From contig DASXPH010000002.1 in assembly GCA_036493735.1 (NCBI GenBank), forward strand, positions 122,246 to 186,245: a DNA stretch of 64,000 bases. Reading direction: 5' to 3'. The notes beneath the pieces are model-generated. The model worked only from the letters and a program-made list of their open reading frames with translations. It ran no database searches and had not been told where the DNA came from. How positions within the stretch are numbered: the stretch's first letter is position 1; every line of letters starts with the position of its first letter. The DNA comes from AG2 sp036493735. GTDB taxonomy: Bacteria > Gemmatimonadota > Gemmatimonadetes > Gemmatimonadales > Gemmatimonadaceae. Below, piece by piece: positions 7,964 through 16,550 of this stretch. Both the position numbers and the translations under genes were made by a program.

Positions 7964-8761
7964 TCAATAGAAGTAGACAGTCATTCCCGCTTTCAGATTG
8001 GCCGCGATCGCCTGCAGATCGGCGGCGCGAGTCCTGACGCCGCCGGGGAGGACATAGCTCGAATCGTTGAGCGGCCCGACTGACGGCATCGAGTAGATCA
8101 CGGTGCCGCCCACGAGAACGACCGCCGCAGGTCCGAGCGCGCCCTTCAAAGTGCGATCGGTGGGCACCGCAACGCCTCGGTCGGTATAGACCCACGCCGG
8201 TACCTCCCACGCGTCGTCGACACTGAGAATCCGTTCGACCGTTCGGGTACCGCGCGGGGCCGCCATAAAAACGGTGTCTGGTGGCATGCCTACGCGCCGC
8301 TCCGGCCCGACCTGGACCGGCATTTCGCGAAGCAGCGCGCCGTCCTGCTCCAGGTACATCACCCCGCTGTCGACCGGTACGGCCAGGTGCAGCTGCTTGT
8401 CCACCTGCGCCTGTCTCTTAACGAGCTCGATCATCATTCTCACTTTGTTCTGCTCGTTCGACAGGATGGCATCGGCCTGCTGGCGCTGGAGTCCCGACAT
8501 GCTCTCGCGAAGGCGCGCATCCTCCTCGACGTACCGCTCGCGCTTTTTCACAAGCCAGACATCCATGGCGACGAGCAGGCAGAGCGAGAAACCCATAGTG
8601 GCCAGGATGCCGGGATAGGCGCGCCGGAATTCCCGCCACTGCGGCCGACGGCGTTCCGGAAACTGAGGACGGGGCGGGCTGGCGAAGCGCTCGGGCGTCT
8701 GTTGTTCCATCATTCGCGCTTTCAAATCTCCGCCGCCAGTGATCTGCTTTTGGCTTTCCAT
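7964..8761 (-). CDS. Degenerate L,D-transpeptidase-like membrane protein lacking the catalytic Cys
   Basis: A 265-residue protein with a basic, Pro-rich N-terminus, one transmembrane helix (GILATMGFSLCLLVAMDVW), a coiled coil of about 50 residues, and a C-terminal domain parallel in layout to the neighbouring YkuD enzyme. The last 27 residues (LPGGVRTRAADLQAI...MTVYFY) align with SHGCVRLRNEDIETL...TPVYIY of the neighbour, but the active-site HGC is replaced by PGG. It is therefore probably catalytically dead and structural or regulatory. Starts at 8863 (GTG), 8761 or 8713 are all possible; none has a good ribosome binding site. Confidence 0.65.
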   Translation of the reverse strand: MESQKQITGGGDLKARMMEQQTPERFASPPRPQFPERRRPQWREFRRAYPGILATMGFSLCLLVAMDVWLVKKRERYVEEDARLRESMSGLQRQQADAILSNEQNKVRMMIELVKRQAQVDKQLHLAVPVDSGVMYLEQDGALLREMPVQVGPERRVGMPPDTVFMAAPRGTRTVERILSVDDAWEVPAWVYTDRGVAVPTDRTLKGALGPAAVVLVGGTVIYSMPSVGPLNDSSYVLPGGVRTRAADLQAIAANLKAGMTVYFY

Positions 8762-8968
8762 CCGCTGAACTGAAGGGGGTCCAAATGTGGCGCCCTCGAC
8801 TGGAGCCCTCGATCCATCCTCATGGACGCGTCGAGGTGCGATCGCGCCACGTGCCCGCGTCACAGCGGCCTACGCAGTCGCGGCATCCAGCTAGATTTCC
8901 CGCCCACACTACACCACCCCCGAGCACCGGGGTCCGTATCGTACGGCAAGCCAAGGAATAAAGCATCG

Positions 8969-10525
8969 ATGGGCAAGGAGAGCAGGCGATCCGTCGTGTT
9001 GGTCGTTCTCGACGGGTGGGGATACCGCGCTGAGCGGGAAGGAAACGCAATCGCCTTGTCGCAGACGCCTACCTGGGACGCGCTGACCAAGCGGCACCCG
9101 CAAACGCTGCTCGCGGCTTCCGGTCTGGCGGTTGGACTGCCGGAACACCAGATCGGCAACAGCGAGGTCGGTCACCTGAATCTCGGCGCGGGACGCGTCG
9201 TAATGCAGGATCTCGTGCGCATCGACCGCGCGATCGCCGACGGCGGCTTCTTTCGCAACCGCGCCTTCGTCGACGCGTGTCAGAAGGCGAAGCAGTCGAA
9301 AAGCACGCTCCATCTCGTTGGGCTCATCGGGAAGGGCGGCGTGCACGCGATCGATCAGCATCTGTACGCGCTCATCGACCTCTGCGCGCGGGAGCGCGTG
9401 TCGCGTGTCGCCATCCACGCCATGCTCGACGGACGCGATACCATGCCGCGGTCCGGCCTCGGCTACATGCGCGACCTGATTGAGCGCGCCGCCGGCAAAG
9501 CCGTCATCGCGAGCGTCGGTGGCCGCTACTATGGGATGGACCGCGACAAGCGATGGGATCGCACGGAAAAGTGGTATCGCGTCGCGGTGAACGGCGTCGG
9601 CCCCAGCGGCACGGATCCGCTCGAGGTCATTCGAGCATCGTACGAGCGGGACGTCACTGACGAATTCGTCGTCCCGACGGTGATCGTGAACGGTGACGGA
9701 AAGCCGGTCGCGCCCATCCGCGATGGCGACGTCGTCATCTGCTTCAATTACCGCGCGGATCGCATGCGGCAGATCGTCCGCTCGCTCACCGATCCGACGT
9801 TCGACGGCTTCGAGCTTTCCGATCGGCCGAAAGTCGCCGTCGCGACCATGACGTCCTACGACCGCACCTTCGACGTGCCGGTCGCGTTCCCGCCGCAGTC
9901 AATGAAGAACATCGTGGCCGAAGTGGTGTCAAACTCGGACATGACGATGTTCAAGACGGCGGAGACCGAGAAGTACGCCCACGTGACCTACTTCTTCAAC
10001 GGTGGCATCGAGACGCCCTTCAAGGGCGAAGATCGCCTGCTCGTGCCCAGCCAGAAGGTCGCGACCTACGATCTGTGTCCCGAAATGAGTGCCTTCGGAA
10101 TCACGGACGTGCTGTGCGACTCGATCGAGAAGAACGAGCACGACTTCACGCTGTGCAACTACGCCAACGGCGACATGGTCGGTCACACCGGATCGATACC
10201 CGCCACGATCAAGGCGGTGGAGACGGTTGACGAGTGCCTCGCGCGTGTCGTGAAATCGGCGCAGAAGGTTGGTACGCGTTTACTCATCACCGCCGATCAC
10301 GGAAACTGCGAGATGATGATCGACCCGGAGACTGGCGGCCCGCACACGGCGCACACGACGAATCCGGTGCCGTTCATCGTCGTCGACCCCGACGGTGATC
10401 GACCCCTTCGTGACGGCGGCGCGCTCTGCGACGTGGGACCCACGATTCTCGCCATGCTCGGTATCGATCAGCCGAGTGAAATGACCGGCACGGACCTGAG
10501 ACGACTGCAAGGAGCTCGTACGTGA
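8969..10525 (+). CDS. gpmI: 2,3-bisphosphoglycerate-independent phosphoglycerate mutase
   Basis: This cytoplasmic enzyme interconverts 3- and 2-phosphoglycerate in glycolysis and gluconeogenesis using two Mn2+. The 518-residue length is normal. The N-terminal VLDGWGYR carries the first metal Asp, and GNSEVGHLNLGAGR has the serine that is transiently phosphorylated (about residue 65). The C-terminal TADHGNCEMM and GGPHTAHTTNPVP complete the metal site. I chose the ATG at 8969 (MGKESRR); the frame is open further upstream, but AAGGA precedes this ATG and the family normally begins here. The last codons overlap the next gene's GTG. Confidence 0.97.
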   Translation: MGKESRRSVVLVVLDGWGYRAEREGNAIALSQTPTWDALTKRHPQTLLAASGLAVGLPEHQIGNSEVGHLNLGAGRVVMQDLVRIDRAIADGGFFRNRAFVDACQKAKQSKSTLHLVGLIGKGGVHAIDQHLYALIDLCARERVSRVAIHAMLDGRDTMPRSGLGYMRDLIERAAGKAVIASVGGRYYGMDRDKRWDRTEKWYRVAVNGVGPSGTDPLEVIRASYERDVTDEFVVPTVIVNGDGKPVAPIRDGDVVICFNYRADRMRQIVRSLTDPTFDGFELSDRPKVAVATMTSYDRTFDVPVAFPPQSMKNIVAEVVSNSDMTMFKTAETEKYAHVTYFFNGGIETPFKGEDRLLVPSQKVATYDLCPEMSAFGITDVLCDSIEKNEHDFTLCNYANGDMVGHTGSIPATIKAVETVDECLARVVKSAQKVGTRLLITADHGNCEMMIDPETGGPHTAHTTNPVPFIVVDPDGDRPLRDGGALCDVGPTILAMLGIDQPSEMTGTDLRRLQGART

Positions 10526-11217
10526 GTTTTCGCAAATCAGCGCCCCTCGCGCTGCTGTTCATAGCTGCCGCTACGGCGCGCGCCCAGGTTGTCGGCCATA
10601 CGCCGGCGAGCAGCCCGTACCTTGACCTCACCTACTCGCAGGAGATCACGCCGATCGTCGGTTACTATTGGGGCCGCGGCGATCCAGCGGGTGTCGCGCC
10701 GCAGAGCGCGCCTCTCTTCGGGCTGCGTTACGAGTGGCGCGCGGGGGGACCGGCGCATCTCACCGGCGAGATCACACGAATCGGCTCGCAGCGGCTCGTG
10801 GTCGATCCGAATAAACCGCTGGCGACACGTTTTCTTGGCGATCAGAGCTGGCCAGTGTGGAGTGCTGATTTTGGATTGGGCATGAGTCTCACTGGCGCGC
10901 GCAGCTGGCATGATCTCGTGCCGATGGTGAAGGCAGGCGCCGGATTCATGTCCGATTTCAAGAACAGCACGGATGTCGGCGGATTCAAATACGGCACCCG
11001 CTTTGCACTCACCTGGGGTGCCGCGCTGCGCTACGTGCCGGGCGGCCGATATCAGATCCGCGCCGATTTCACGAACCGCTTGACCTCCATTCGCTATCCC
11101 GACGTGTACTTCCGCCCCACAGTGAACGTACCACCGGTGATCACTGGGCAGGATAAGTCGGTCTGGAGGAACAATCCGGCTCTGTCGATCGGCATCTCGT
11201 ATCTCTTCTCGCGCTGA
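10522..11217 (+). CDS. Putative outer-membrane beta-barrel protein
   Basis: A 231-residue protein that starts with GTG overlapping the gpmI stop by 4 bases (GTGA). The first 20 residues are a clear signal peptide ending in ATARAQ. The mature part shows alternating hydrophobic/polar strands (LHLTGEITRIG-like, WSADFGLGMSL, LTWGAALRYV) and ends SIGISYLFSR, as expected for an 8- to 10-strand barrel inserted by the BAM complex. No specific family is recognised. Overlap with gpmI points to co-transcription rather than a shared function. Confidence 0.65.
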   Translation: MSFRKSAPLALLFIAAATARAQVVGHTPASSPYLDLTYSQEITPIVGYYWGRGDPAGVAPQSAPLFGLRYEWRAGGPAHLTGEITRIGSQRLVVDPNKPLATRFLGDQSWPVWSADFGLGMSLTGARSWHDLVPMVKAGAGFMSDFKNSTDVGGFKYGTRFALTWGAALRYVPGGRYQIRADFTNRLTSIRYPDVYFRPTVNVPPVITGQDKSVWRNNPALSIGISYLFSR

Positions 11218-11265
11218 CGATCGACGCGCGCGCTTTCGTCGATCGGGAGGCGCACCGAGGATGAC

Positions 11266-11778
11266 ATGGCCCGCGACTTCGAAGACGTTAACGACATCGA
11301 CGATTTGAGCGACGATGAGCTCCGAGGGCTCGTGCGCGAGCACCTCGCCTCAGACAGCGCCCTCGACATCGACGACCTCACCATCAACGTGCGTGAAGGC
11401 CAGGTGATCCTCGACGGCCGCGTCGGCACAGACGAGGAGCGCCGGATCGCGGAGCACATCGTCACGGACGTGCTCGGAATCGAAGACTACGAGAACAACA
11501 TCTTTGTCGACCCGGTGCGTCGCGCTCTCAGTCCCGAGGCAATCGACGACAGCCTCGCCGAAGACGAAGCAGAAGCGGGACGCCTCCTCGGCGATCGTCC
11601 GGTGGGCATCAGTCCGGAGACTGAGACGCAGCGTGAGGACCTCGACGCGGAGCTCTTCGGTACCAGCGACGTCGGCCATGCGATCGAGGAAGGCACACCC
11701 TGGATCCCGCCCGAGGCACCAACCCCTGAGGGATATCCGGGACAGGATGAGCGCGGAGAGTTTGGCGAGGATCACTAG
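11266..11778 (+). CDS. BON-domain protein
   Basis: A 170-residue, very acidic protein without a signal peptide. Residues about 20-85 form a BON domain (LVREHLASDSALDIDDLTINVREGQ in two strands and a helix, then VILDGRVGTDEERRIAEHIV), a fold that binds phospholipid or sits in envelope proteins such as OsmY. The remaining part is disordered, rich in Glu, Asp and Pro. Absence of a secretion signal makes a cytoplasmic role likely. It is followed directly by a strong terminator. Confidence 0.8.
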   Translation: MARDFEDVNDIDDLSDDELRGLVREHLASDSALDIDDLTINVREGQVILDGRVGTDEERRIAEHIVTDVLGIEDYENNIFVDPVRRALSPEAIDDSLAEDEAEAGRLLGDRPVGISPETETQREDLDAELFGTSDVGHAIEEGTPWIPPEAPTPEGYPGQDERGEFGEDH

Positions 11779-11779
11779 A

Positions 11780-11874
11780 CGGTAGAGGGCGGCGGTTTGG
11801 AAGAGGGAAGGCCGACGGCAAAGCCGTCGGCCTTCGTTCCTTTTTCACCCTCTACCCTCTACCCTCTACCCGCA
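11780..11874. terminator. Nested terminator: GGCCGACGGC hairpin within CTCTACC repeat arms
   Basis: The inner stem AAGGCCGACGGC / GCCGTCGGCCTT (11808-11819 and 11823-11834, loop AAA) is followed by CGTTCCTTTTT, a good intrinsic terminator for the BON gene. Outside it lie a left GGTAGAGGG segment and a right run of about three ACCCTCT units (11850-11872) that can pair with it. The right arm ends directly at the next gene's start codon. Same design at 51183, 59570 and 60150. Confidence 0.8.
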
Positions 11875-12302
11875 TGCCTTCCCTTCTCACCCGTCGCGTG
11901 GCATTCGCCGCGGCGCATCGGTACCGCATTGCGAGCTGGTCGGACGAACGCAACGAGCAGGTCTTTGGTCTCTGCGCACGTCCCAGTTATCACGGGCATA
12001 GCTACATCTGCGACGTCACCGTGCGCGGTGAGATCGATCCGCAAACGGGGATGATCGTCGACCTCGCCGTGCTCGATCGCATTCTGCGTGACGAGGTGCG
12101 CGACCGATTCGACCACCGCAACATCAACGTCGACGTGCCGGAGTTCGGCGAAGGCAAGCTCGTTCCGACCGGTGAGAATCTCGCGCGATTCATTTTCGAG
12201 CGTGTTGGTGCCAACCTCGCGTCGAGCACGTCGGCGGCGCGCGTGGTGAGGGTGACGGTCGCGGAAGACGCGACACTCAGCGCCAGCTATTCTGAGGACT
12301 GA
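11874..12302 (+). CDS. 6-pyruvoyl-tetrahydropterin synthase / QueD family protein
   Basis: A 142-residue enzyme of the PTPS fold. Zinc ligands are in AFAAAHRYR and YHGHSY, with the catalytic Cys in GLCARPSYHGH. The spacing Cys-x5-HGH is like animal-type PTPS rather than the shorter QueD spacing. DHRNIN and PTGENLARFIFERV follow as expected. The family converts dihydroneopterin triphosphate either to 6-pyruvoyl-tetrahydropterin or, as QueD, to 6-carboxy-tetrahydropterin for queuosine. No queC, queE or folE is in the window, so the choice is open. The ATG at 11874 lies inside the CTCTACC repeat region and lacks an obvious ribosome binding site. Confidence 0.88.
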   Translation: MPSLLTRRVAFAAAHRYRIASWSDERNEQVFGLCARPSYHGHSYICDVTVRGEIDPQTGMIVDLAVLDRILRDEVRDRFDHRNINVDVPEFGEGKLVPTGENLARFIFERVGANLASSTSAARVVRVTVAEDATLSASYSED

Positions 12303-12346
12303 GTCAGCCCGTAGCGCCCACGCAGACGCGACGACAGTCTTAGGAC

Positions 12347-13039
12347 ATGTTCGACCTCCCCGCACCGCACGTCCCGCCCCCCTCGTCCCCCGTCCGGCAT
12401 TGCAGCGGCGTCGTGCTCGCCGGCGGTGCCAACACGCGGTTCGGCGGCATGCCAAAAGGGCTCGCCGTCGTCGATGACCAACGCGTCGTCGATCGCGTGC
12501 TCGAGGCGCTGCGGCCGGTGAGTGATGAGCTTTTGCTCATCACCAACGATCCGGCCATTCGTGAATGTGTGTCCTCGGTCACGGCGCGCCCCGACGTCCG
12601 CGCCGCGCGCTCGAGCCTCATCGGACTGCACAGCGCGCTCACCTATTGTCGCGAGGCTGCCCTCGTTGTCGCCTGGGACATGCCCTTCGTCCCGGCGGCA
12701 CTGCTCGCGCGCCTTCGCGAAGTCGGGCAGGCAGGCGACGTGGCCGTCATTCCCGCGGGTCCATACGGACCGGAGCCGCTGTGTGCGTATTATCCGAAGC
12801 GCGCGTTGCCGGTCATCGAGCGGCAGCTCGATCGGGCAGAGCGCCGCCTCGCGGCGTTCATAAACGAGCTGCCGGCGTGCGTGATCCTGTCGCCTGACGA
12901 AATCGCCGCGTTCGGACCACCGGCGCGACTCTTTGCCAACATCAACAGCGCCGCCGACCTCGCGGCCGTACAGCAACTCGAGCGCGGCGACGAGCGCGCC
13001 GCCAATCCCTTACTCGGAACGTCAGCGGAGCACCGATGA
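12347..13039 (+). CDS. mobA: Molybdenum cofactor guanylyltransferase
   Basis: A 230-residue nucleotidyltransferase. The N-terminal motif VVLAGGANTRFGGMPKGL is the GTP-binding loop of MobA, and WDMPFVPAALLARL holds the metal-binding Asp. MobA joins GMP to molybdenum-molybdopterin to make the bis-MGD cofactor of DMSO-reductase-type enzymes. The stop overlaps the next gene's ATG by 4 bases, and moeA follows one gene later, supporting a molybdenum cofactor role. The assigned start has only a weak ribosome binding site (AGGA, close to the ATG). Confidence 0.88.
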   Translation: MFDLPAPHVPPPSSPVRHCSGVVLAGGANTRFGGMPKGLAVVDDQRVVDRVLEALRPVSDELLLITNDPAIRECVSSVTARPDVRAARSSLIGLHSALTYCREAALVVAWDMPFVPAALLARLREVGQAGDVAVIPAGPYGPEPLCAYYPKRALPVIERQLDRAERRLAAFINELPACVILSPDEIAAFGPPARLFANINSAADLAAVQQLERGDERAANPLLGTSAEHR

Positions 13040-14583
13040 TTCGAAGTCCCGCATTTGCCCTGTCGTCATTCGGCATTGTCGCAGTCGCCGCCGGTTGCGC
13101 CTCGTCTGGCGCCCTTCATCGCGGTAGTGCGGCCCGCAACGAGCGGGCAGCGCTCGTCGCGACAATCGATTCTCTCGCCGACGCGCCGGAATTCCACAAT
13201 GCCTTCTGGGGCATTCTCGTCGTCGATCCGGAGCGCGGCGATACGGTGTACTCCCGGAATGCGGGCAAGCTGTTCCTCCCCGCCTCCAACATGAAAGTCG
13301 TCACGAGCTCGGTCGCGCTCGAGCAACTCGGTCCGGATTTCACCTATCGCACGAGTCTCGTCGCTCGGGGCCCGATCCGCGATGGCACGCTCGCGGGAAA
13401 CCTCGCCGTCGTCGGCCGCGGTGATCCGACGATCAGCGATCATATGTGGACGGACGCGATGATCCCGCTCCACGCGATGGCCGACTCGCTCGCCGCCCAC
13501 GGCATTCGTCGCATCGCCGGACAGTTGGTCGCTGCCGGAAACGCCTTTCCCGGGCCCGTGCTCGGCTATGGCTGGTCCTGGGAGGATTTAGAGTCTTCGT
13601 ATTCCGCGGGTGTGGACGAGCTGTTGTTCAACGAGGGCTTCAGCGAGATCCGCGTGCATGGCGGCGCTCATCCCGGCGACTCCGCGCACGTCGAGACGAA
13701 GCCAGCGCGCACCTTCCCTGCTCTGCGCACGACAATCACGACGATCGCCATGCCAACCTGCACGGCCGGCGATTCCGCCTCCACAGGGCCGTGTCCGATC
13801 GGACCCTCCCGATTTGCCAGGCGGCGCGAGCTCTCCGTGCGCAAGGATACGCTGCGCGGAGACGTCGTCGTGACAGGCAGCGTCGTCGCCGGAGACAGCG
13901 TCACATTAGAGATCACTCATCGCGACCCGGACCTCGCGTACCTGTCGGCCTTCGCCGAAGCGTTGCGCGACCGCGGGATTACCATCGATTCCAGCGCGGT
14001 GGGGAACGACACGACGACGACGAGAGGCGATACGATCGTGACCATCCACTCCAAACCGCTCCGTGAGATTCTGCCGGCCCTCCTCAAGCCATCGCAGAAT
14101 CAGATCGCCGAGGTGCTGCTCCGCACCATCGGCCTGGAGCGTGGCGGCGCGGGCACGGCCGACAGCGGGCGTAGAGTCGTGGAACGCCAACTGGCGACGT
14201 GGGGCGTTCCGCCTAACACGTATGTCATCCGCGACGGCAGCGGTCTCTCGCGCTACGACTACCTCGCGCCGGAAGCGCTCGTGCACATTCTCGATGTGAT
14301 GCGAAAGTCGCCCAACTTCCCATTGTTCTACGACGCGCTGCCTATCGCTGGCGTCGACGGCACGATCAGGACCCGGATGCGCGGCACGGCGGCGGAGAAT
14401 AACGTGCATGCCAAGACCGGCTCGGTGGCGAACGCCCGATCGCTCTCCGGATACGTCAAGACCGCGAATGGCCGCACGCTGATCTTCAGCATGCTCTCGA
14501 ACAACTGGACGGTACCCGCGGGTGACGTCACGCACGTGCAGGACGTCATCGCCGCGCGCCTCGCCGCATTGACGTTGCCGTGA
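13036..14583 (+). CDS. dacB: D-alanyl-D-alanine carboxypeptidase/endopeptidase, PBP4 (S13) family
   Basis: A 515-residue exported penicillin-binding protein. An N-terminal lipobox-like VAVAAGC (Cys21) suggests a lipoprotein. Catalytic motifs: SNMK at residues 84-87 (nucleophile Ser84), a serine-containing middle motif DGSGLSRYDYLAP, and HAKTGSV near 457-463. A large insert between the first two motifs is characteristic of S13 enzymes. It trims or cleaves peptidoglycan cross-links in the periplasm. The gene overlaps both mobA upstream (ATGA) and moeA downstream (GTGA), an odd place for a cell-wall gene. Confidence 0.93.
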   Translation: MIRSPAFALSSFGIVAVAAGCASSGALHRGSAARNERAALVATIDSLADAPEFHNAFWGILVVDPERGDTVYSRNAGKLFLPASNMKVVTSSVALEQLGPDFTYRTSLVARGPIRDGTLAGNLAVVGRGDPTISDHMWTDAMIPLHAMADSLAAHGIRRIAGQLVAAGNAFPGPVLGYGWSWEDLESSYSAGVDELLFNEGFSEIRVHGGAHPGDSAHVETKPARTFPALRTTITTIAMPTCTAGDSASTGPCPIGPSRFARRRELSVRKDTLRGDVVVTGSVVAGDSVTLEITHRDPDLAYLSAFAEALRDRGITIDSSAVGNDTTTTRGDTIVTIHSKPLREILPALLKPSQNQIAEVLLRTIGLERGGAGTADSGRRVVERQLATWGVPPNTYVIRDGSGLSRYDYLAPEALVHILDVMRKSPNFPLFYDALPIAGVDGTIRTRMRGTAAENNVHAKTGSVANARSLSGYVKTANGRTLIFSMLSNNWTVPAGDVTHVQDVIAARLAALTLP

Positions 14584-15875
14584 CCTCTGCCGAAGCGGCG
14601 CCGCGGACGTCACTCACCGTGACGGAGGCGAGCGCCGCCGTCCTCGCCGAGCTGCGTCCGATGGCGTCGGAGACCATCTCGCTCGTCCAGGCGGCGGGAA
14701 GGGTGCTGGCGCGTGAGGTGACGTCGCCGCTCGCGCTGCCGCCTTGGGACAACTCCTCCATGGACGGCTATGCCGTGCGCGCCGCCGATGTGCGCGGCGC
14801 GCGCAGCGACGCACCCGTCGCCCTGCCCGTCACCGCCACGATTGCCGCCGGCGCGCAGCCGACCATGCCGCTCGCCCCGGGTACGGCGATGCGGATCATG
14901 ACCGGTGCGCCCGTGCCCGAGGGCGCCGACAGTGTCATCCGCGTCGAAGACACCGATCGGGGCGATGAGCGAGTTCTGATCATCGACGCCCGCGATGCCG
15001 GACGCAACGTGCGGCCGCGGGGCGAGGACCTTCGCGCCGGAGAGGTGGCGGCTCGCGCTGGGACTTCGTTGGGCCCGGCGCAGGTCGGCGTCCTCGCGTC
15101 CGTGGGCGCTCGCGAGATTGTCGTCCATCGCCGGCCGCGCGTCGCCGTGCTCTCCACCGGAGACGAGGTGGTAGACCTCGACGCCTTCGACGAAGTATTG
15201 GCCGGCCGCCGCATCGTGAGCAGCAACAGTTACACGCTGCGCGCGGCCGTCGCCGAGGCGGGCGCCGAAGTCGTCGACCTTGGCATCTGCCCCGATGATC
15301 GCGACGCGCTCAGGACACGAATCGAGGAAGCGCGCGACGCGAAGTGTGATCTCGTGCTCACCTCGGGTGGCGTCTCCGTCGGGACATATGACTTCACGCG
15401 CGAGGTGCTGCGCGAGTTGGGCGCGCGGATGCGATTCTGGCGCGTCAAGATCCGGCCTGGCGGCCCGTTAGGCTTCGGTCTGCTCGGCGGCATGCCCTGG
15501 CTCGGCCTGCCCGGCAATCCGGTTTCGGCAATGGTGACTTTCGAGCTCTTCGCTCGGCCCGCGATTCGGCGATTACGTGGCGAGTTGCTGCCCTTCCCTC
15601 GGCCGTTCTCCGTCGTCGTGGACGATGAGGTGAGCATCGCGGCACCACTCACCCATTTCTTTCGCGTCACCGTCGCTCCCGACGAGGGCGGCCAATTGCG
15701 CGCGCGACTCACCGGCCCACAAGGCTCGGGTCTGCTGACGTCGATGGCGCGCGCCGATGCGCTCCTCGTCGTTCCGCTCGAGCAGTACGGCCGCGGTCCG
15801 GTGTCGCCGGGAACGATGCTTCGGGCGCTCCCGTTAGGCGATCGGCCACTGCGCGCCGCGGAGCTGGCGCTCTGA
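14580..15875 (+). CDS. moeA: Molybdopterin molybdenumtransferase
   Basis: MoeA inserts molybdate into adenylated molybdopterin. The 431-residue protein has the usual order: an N-terminal segment with PPWDNSSMDGYAVRAAD, the PRGEDLRAGE region, a MoaB/MoeA-like GTP-fold domain with LSTGDEV and LTSGGVSVGTYDF, and a C-terminal beta domain. GLPGNPVSAMVTFELF is diagnostic. It starts with GTG within the dacB stop and its stop overlaps the next ATG (TGATG), so four genes are packed without gaps. Confidence 0.95.
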   Translation: MTSAEAAPRTSLTVTEASAAVLAELRPMASETISLVQAAGRVLAREVTSPLALPPWDNSSMDGYAVRAADVRGARSDAPVALPVTATIAAGAQPTMPLAPGTAMRIMTGAPVPEGADSVIRVEDTDRGDERVLIIDARDAGRNVRPRGEDLRAGEVAARAGTSLGPAQVGVLASVGAREIVVHRRPRVAVLSTGDEVVDLDAFDEVLAGRRIVSSNSYTLRAAVAEAGAEVVDLGICPDDRDALRTRIEEARDAKCDLVLTSGGVSVGTYDFTREVLRELGARMRFWRVKIRPGGPLGFGLLGGMPWLGLPGNPVSAMVTFELFARPAIRRLRGELLPFPRPFSVVVDDEVSIAAPLTHFFRVTVAPDEGGQLRARLTGPQGSGLLTSMARADALLVVPLEQYGRGPVSPGTMLRALPLGDRPLRAAELAL

Positions 15876-16540
15876 TGAATGTCGTGAGCGAGCGCGCGAC
15901 CCTCGAGCGACGATTCCGAACGGCCGAGACGCGACTCTGTATCGCCGGCCACGAGCTGAAGCTGCTCCATCCGGCGAGCGCCGAAGACCTGATCAACGAG
16001 GCCGACTTCGAGCGAGACGAACGCATGCCATACTGGGCCGACATCTGGCCGTCCGCGCGAGTCCTCGCCGCACATATCGCGCAACTGCCTGGCACCGGCC
16101 GCAGGCTGTTGGAGCTTGGCTGCGGCGCGGGCCTCGTCGCCACCATGGCGGTGCTGGCCGGCTACGACGTCTGCGCGACGGACTATTATGACGACGCGCT
16201 GCGCTTCACGCGGCTGAACGTCGCTCAACTCACGGGTAAAGAGCTCGATACTCGTCTCGTGGACTGGCGAAAGCTCCCGACAGACCTCGGCCGCTTCGAC
16301 CTCGTCGTCGGCTCCGACGTGCTGTACGAACGCGCGTATGGCAAGCTCGTTGCCCGCGCGATCGACGTCACCCTCAAGCGCGACGGCGAAGCGATCATCG
16401 CGGACCCCGGCCGTATTGCCGCCGAGGAGTTCATGCGCGATGCGCGCGAGCGCGGCCTGCACGTCGTGGGGCGCGAAGAGGCGCCCTTCGTCGACGGCCC
16501 CATTCGCCAGACGATTCGACTCTATCGCCTGCGACGTTAG
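15875..16540 (+). CDS. Class I SAM-dependent methyltransferase (METTL21/Nnt1-like)
   Basis: A 221-residue Rossmann-fold methyltransferase. Motif I is LLELGCGAGLVATMAVLAG, preceded by MPYWADIWPSARVLA, a combination typical of the protein-lysine methyltransferase-like family that includes Nnt1/EFM and METTL21. VVGSDVLYERAYG is the post-I/IV region. The target is unknown; its translational coupling to moeA may be only positional. It ends 10 bp from the convergent end of the electron-transfer operon. Confidence 0.82.
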   Translation: MNVVSERATLERRFRTAETRLCIAGHELKLLHPASAEDLINEADFERDERMPYWADIWPSARVLAAHIAQLPGTGRRLLELGCGAGLVATMAVLAGYDVCATDYYDDALRFTRLNVAQLTGKELDTRLVDWRKLPTDLGRFDLVVGSDVLYERAYGKLVARAIDVTLKRDGEAIIADPGRIAAEEFMRDARERGLHVVGREEAPFVDGPIRQTIRLYRLRR

Positions 16541-16550
16541 TCGGCGGCTG

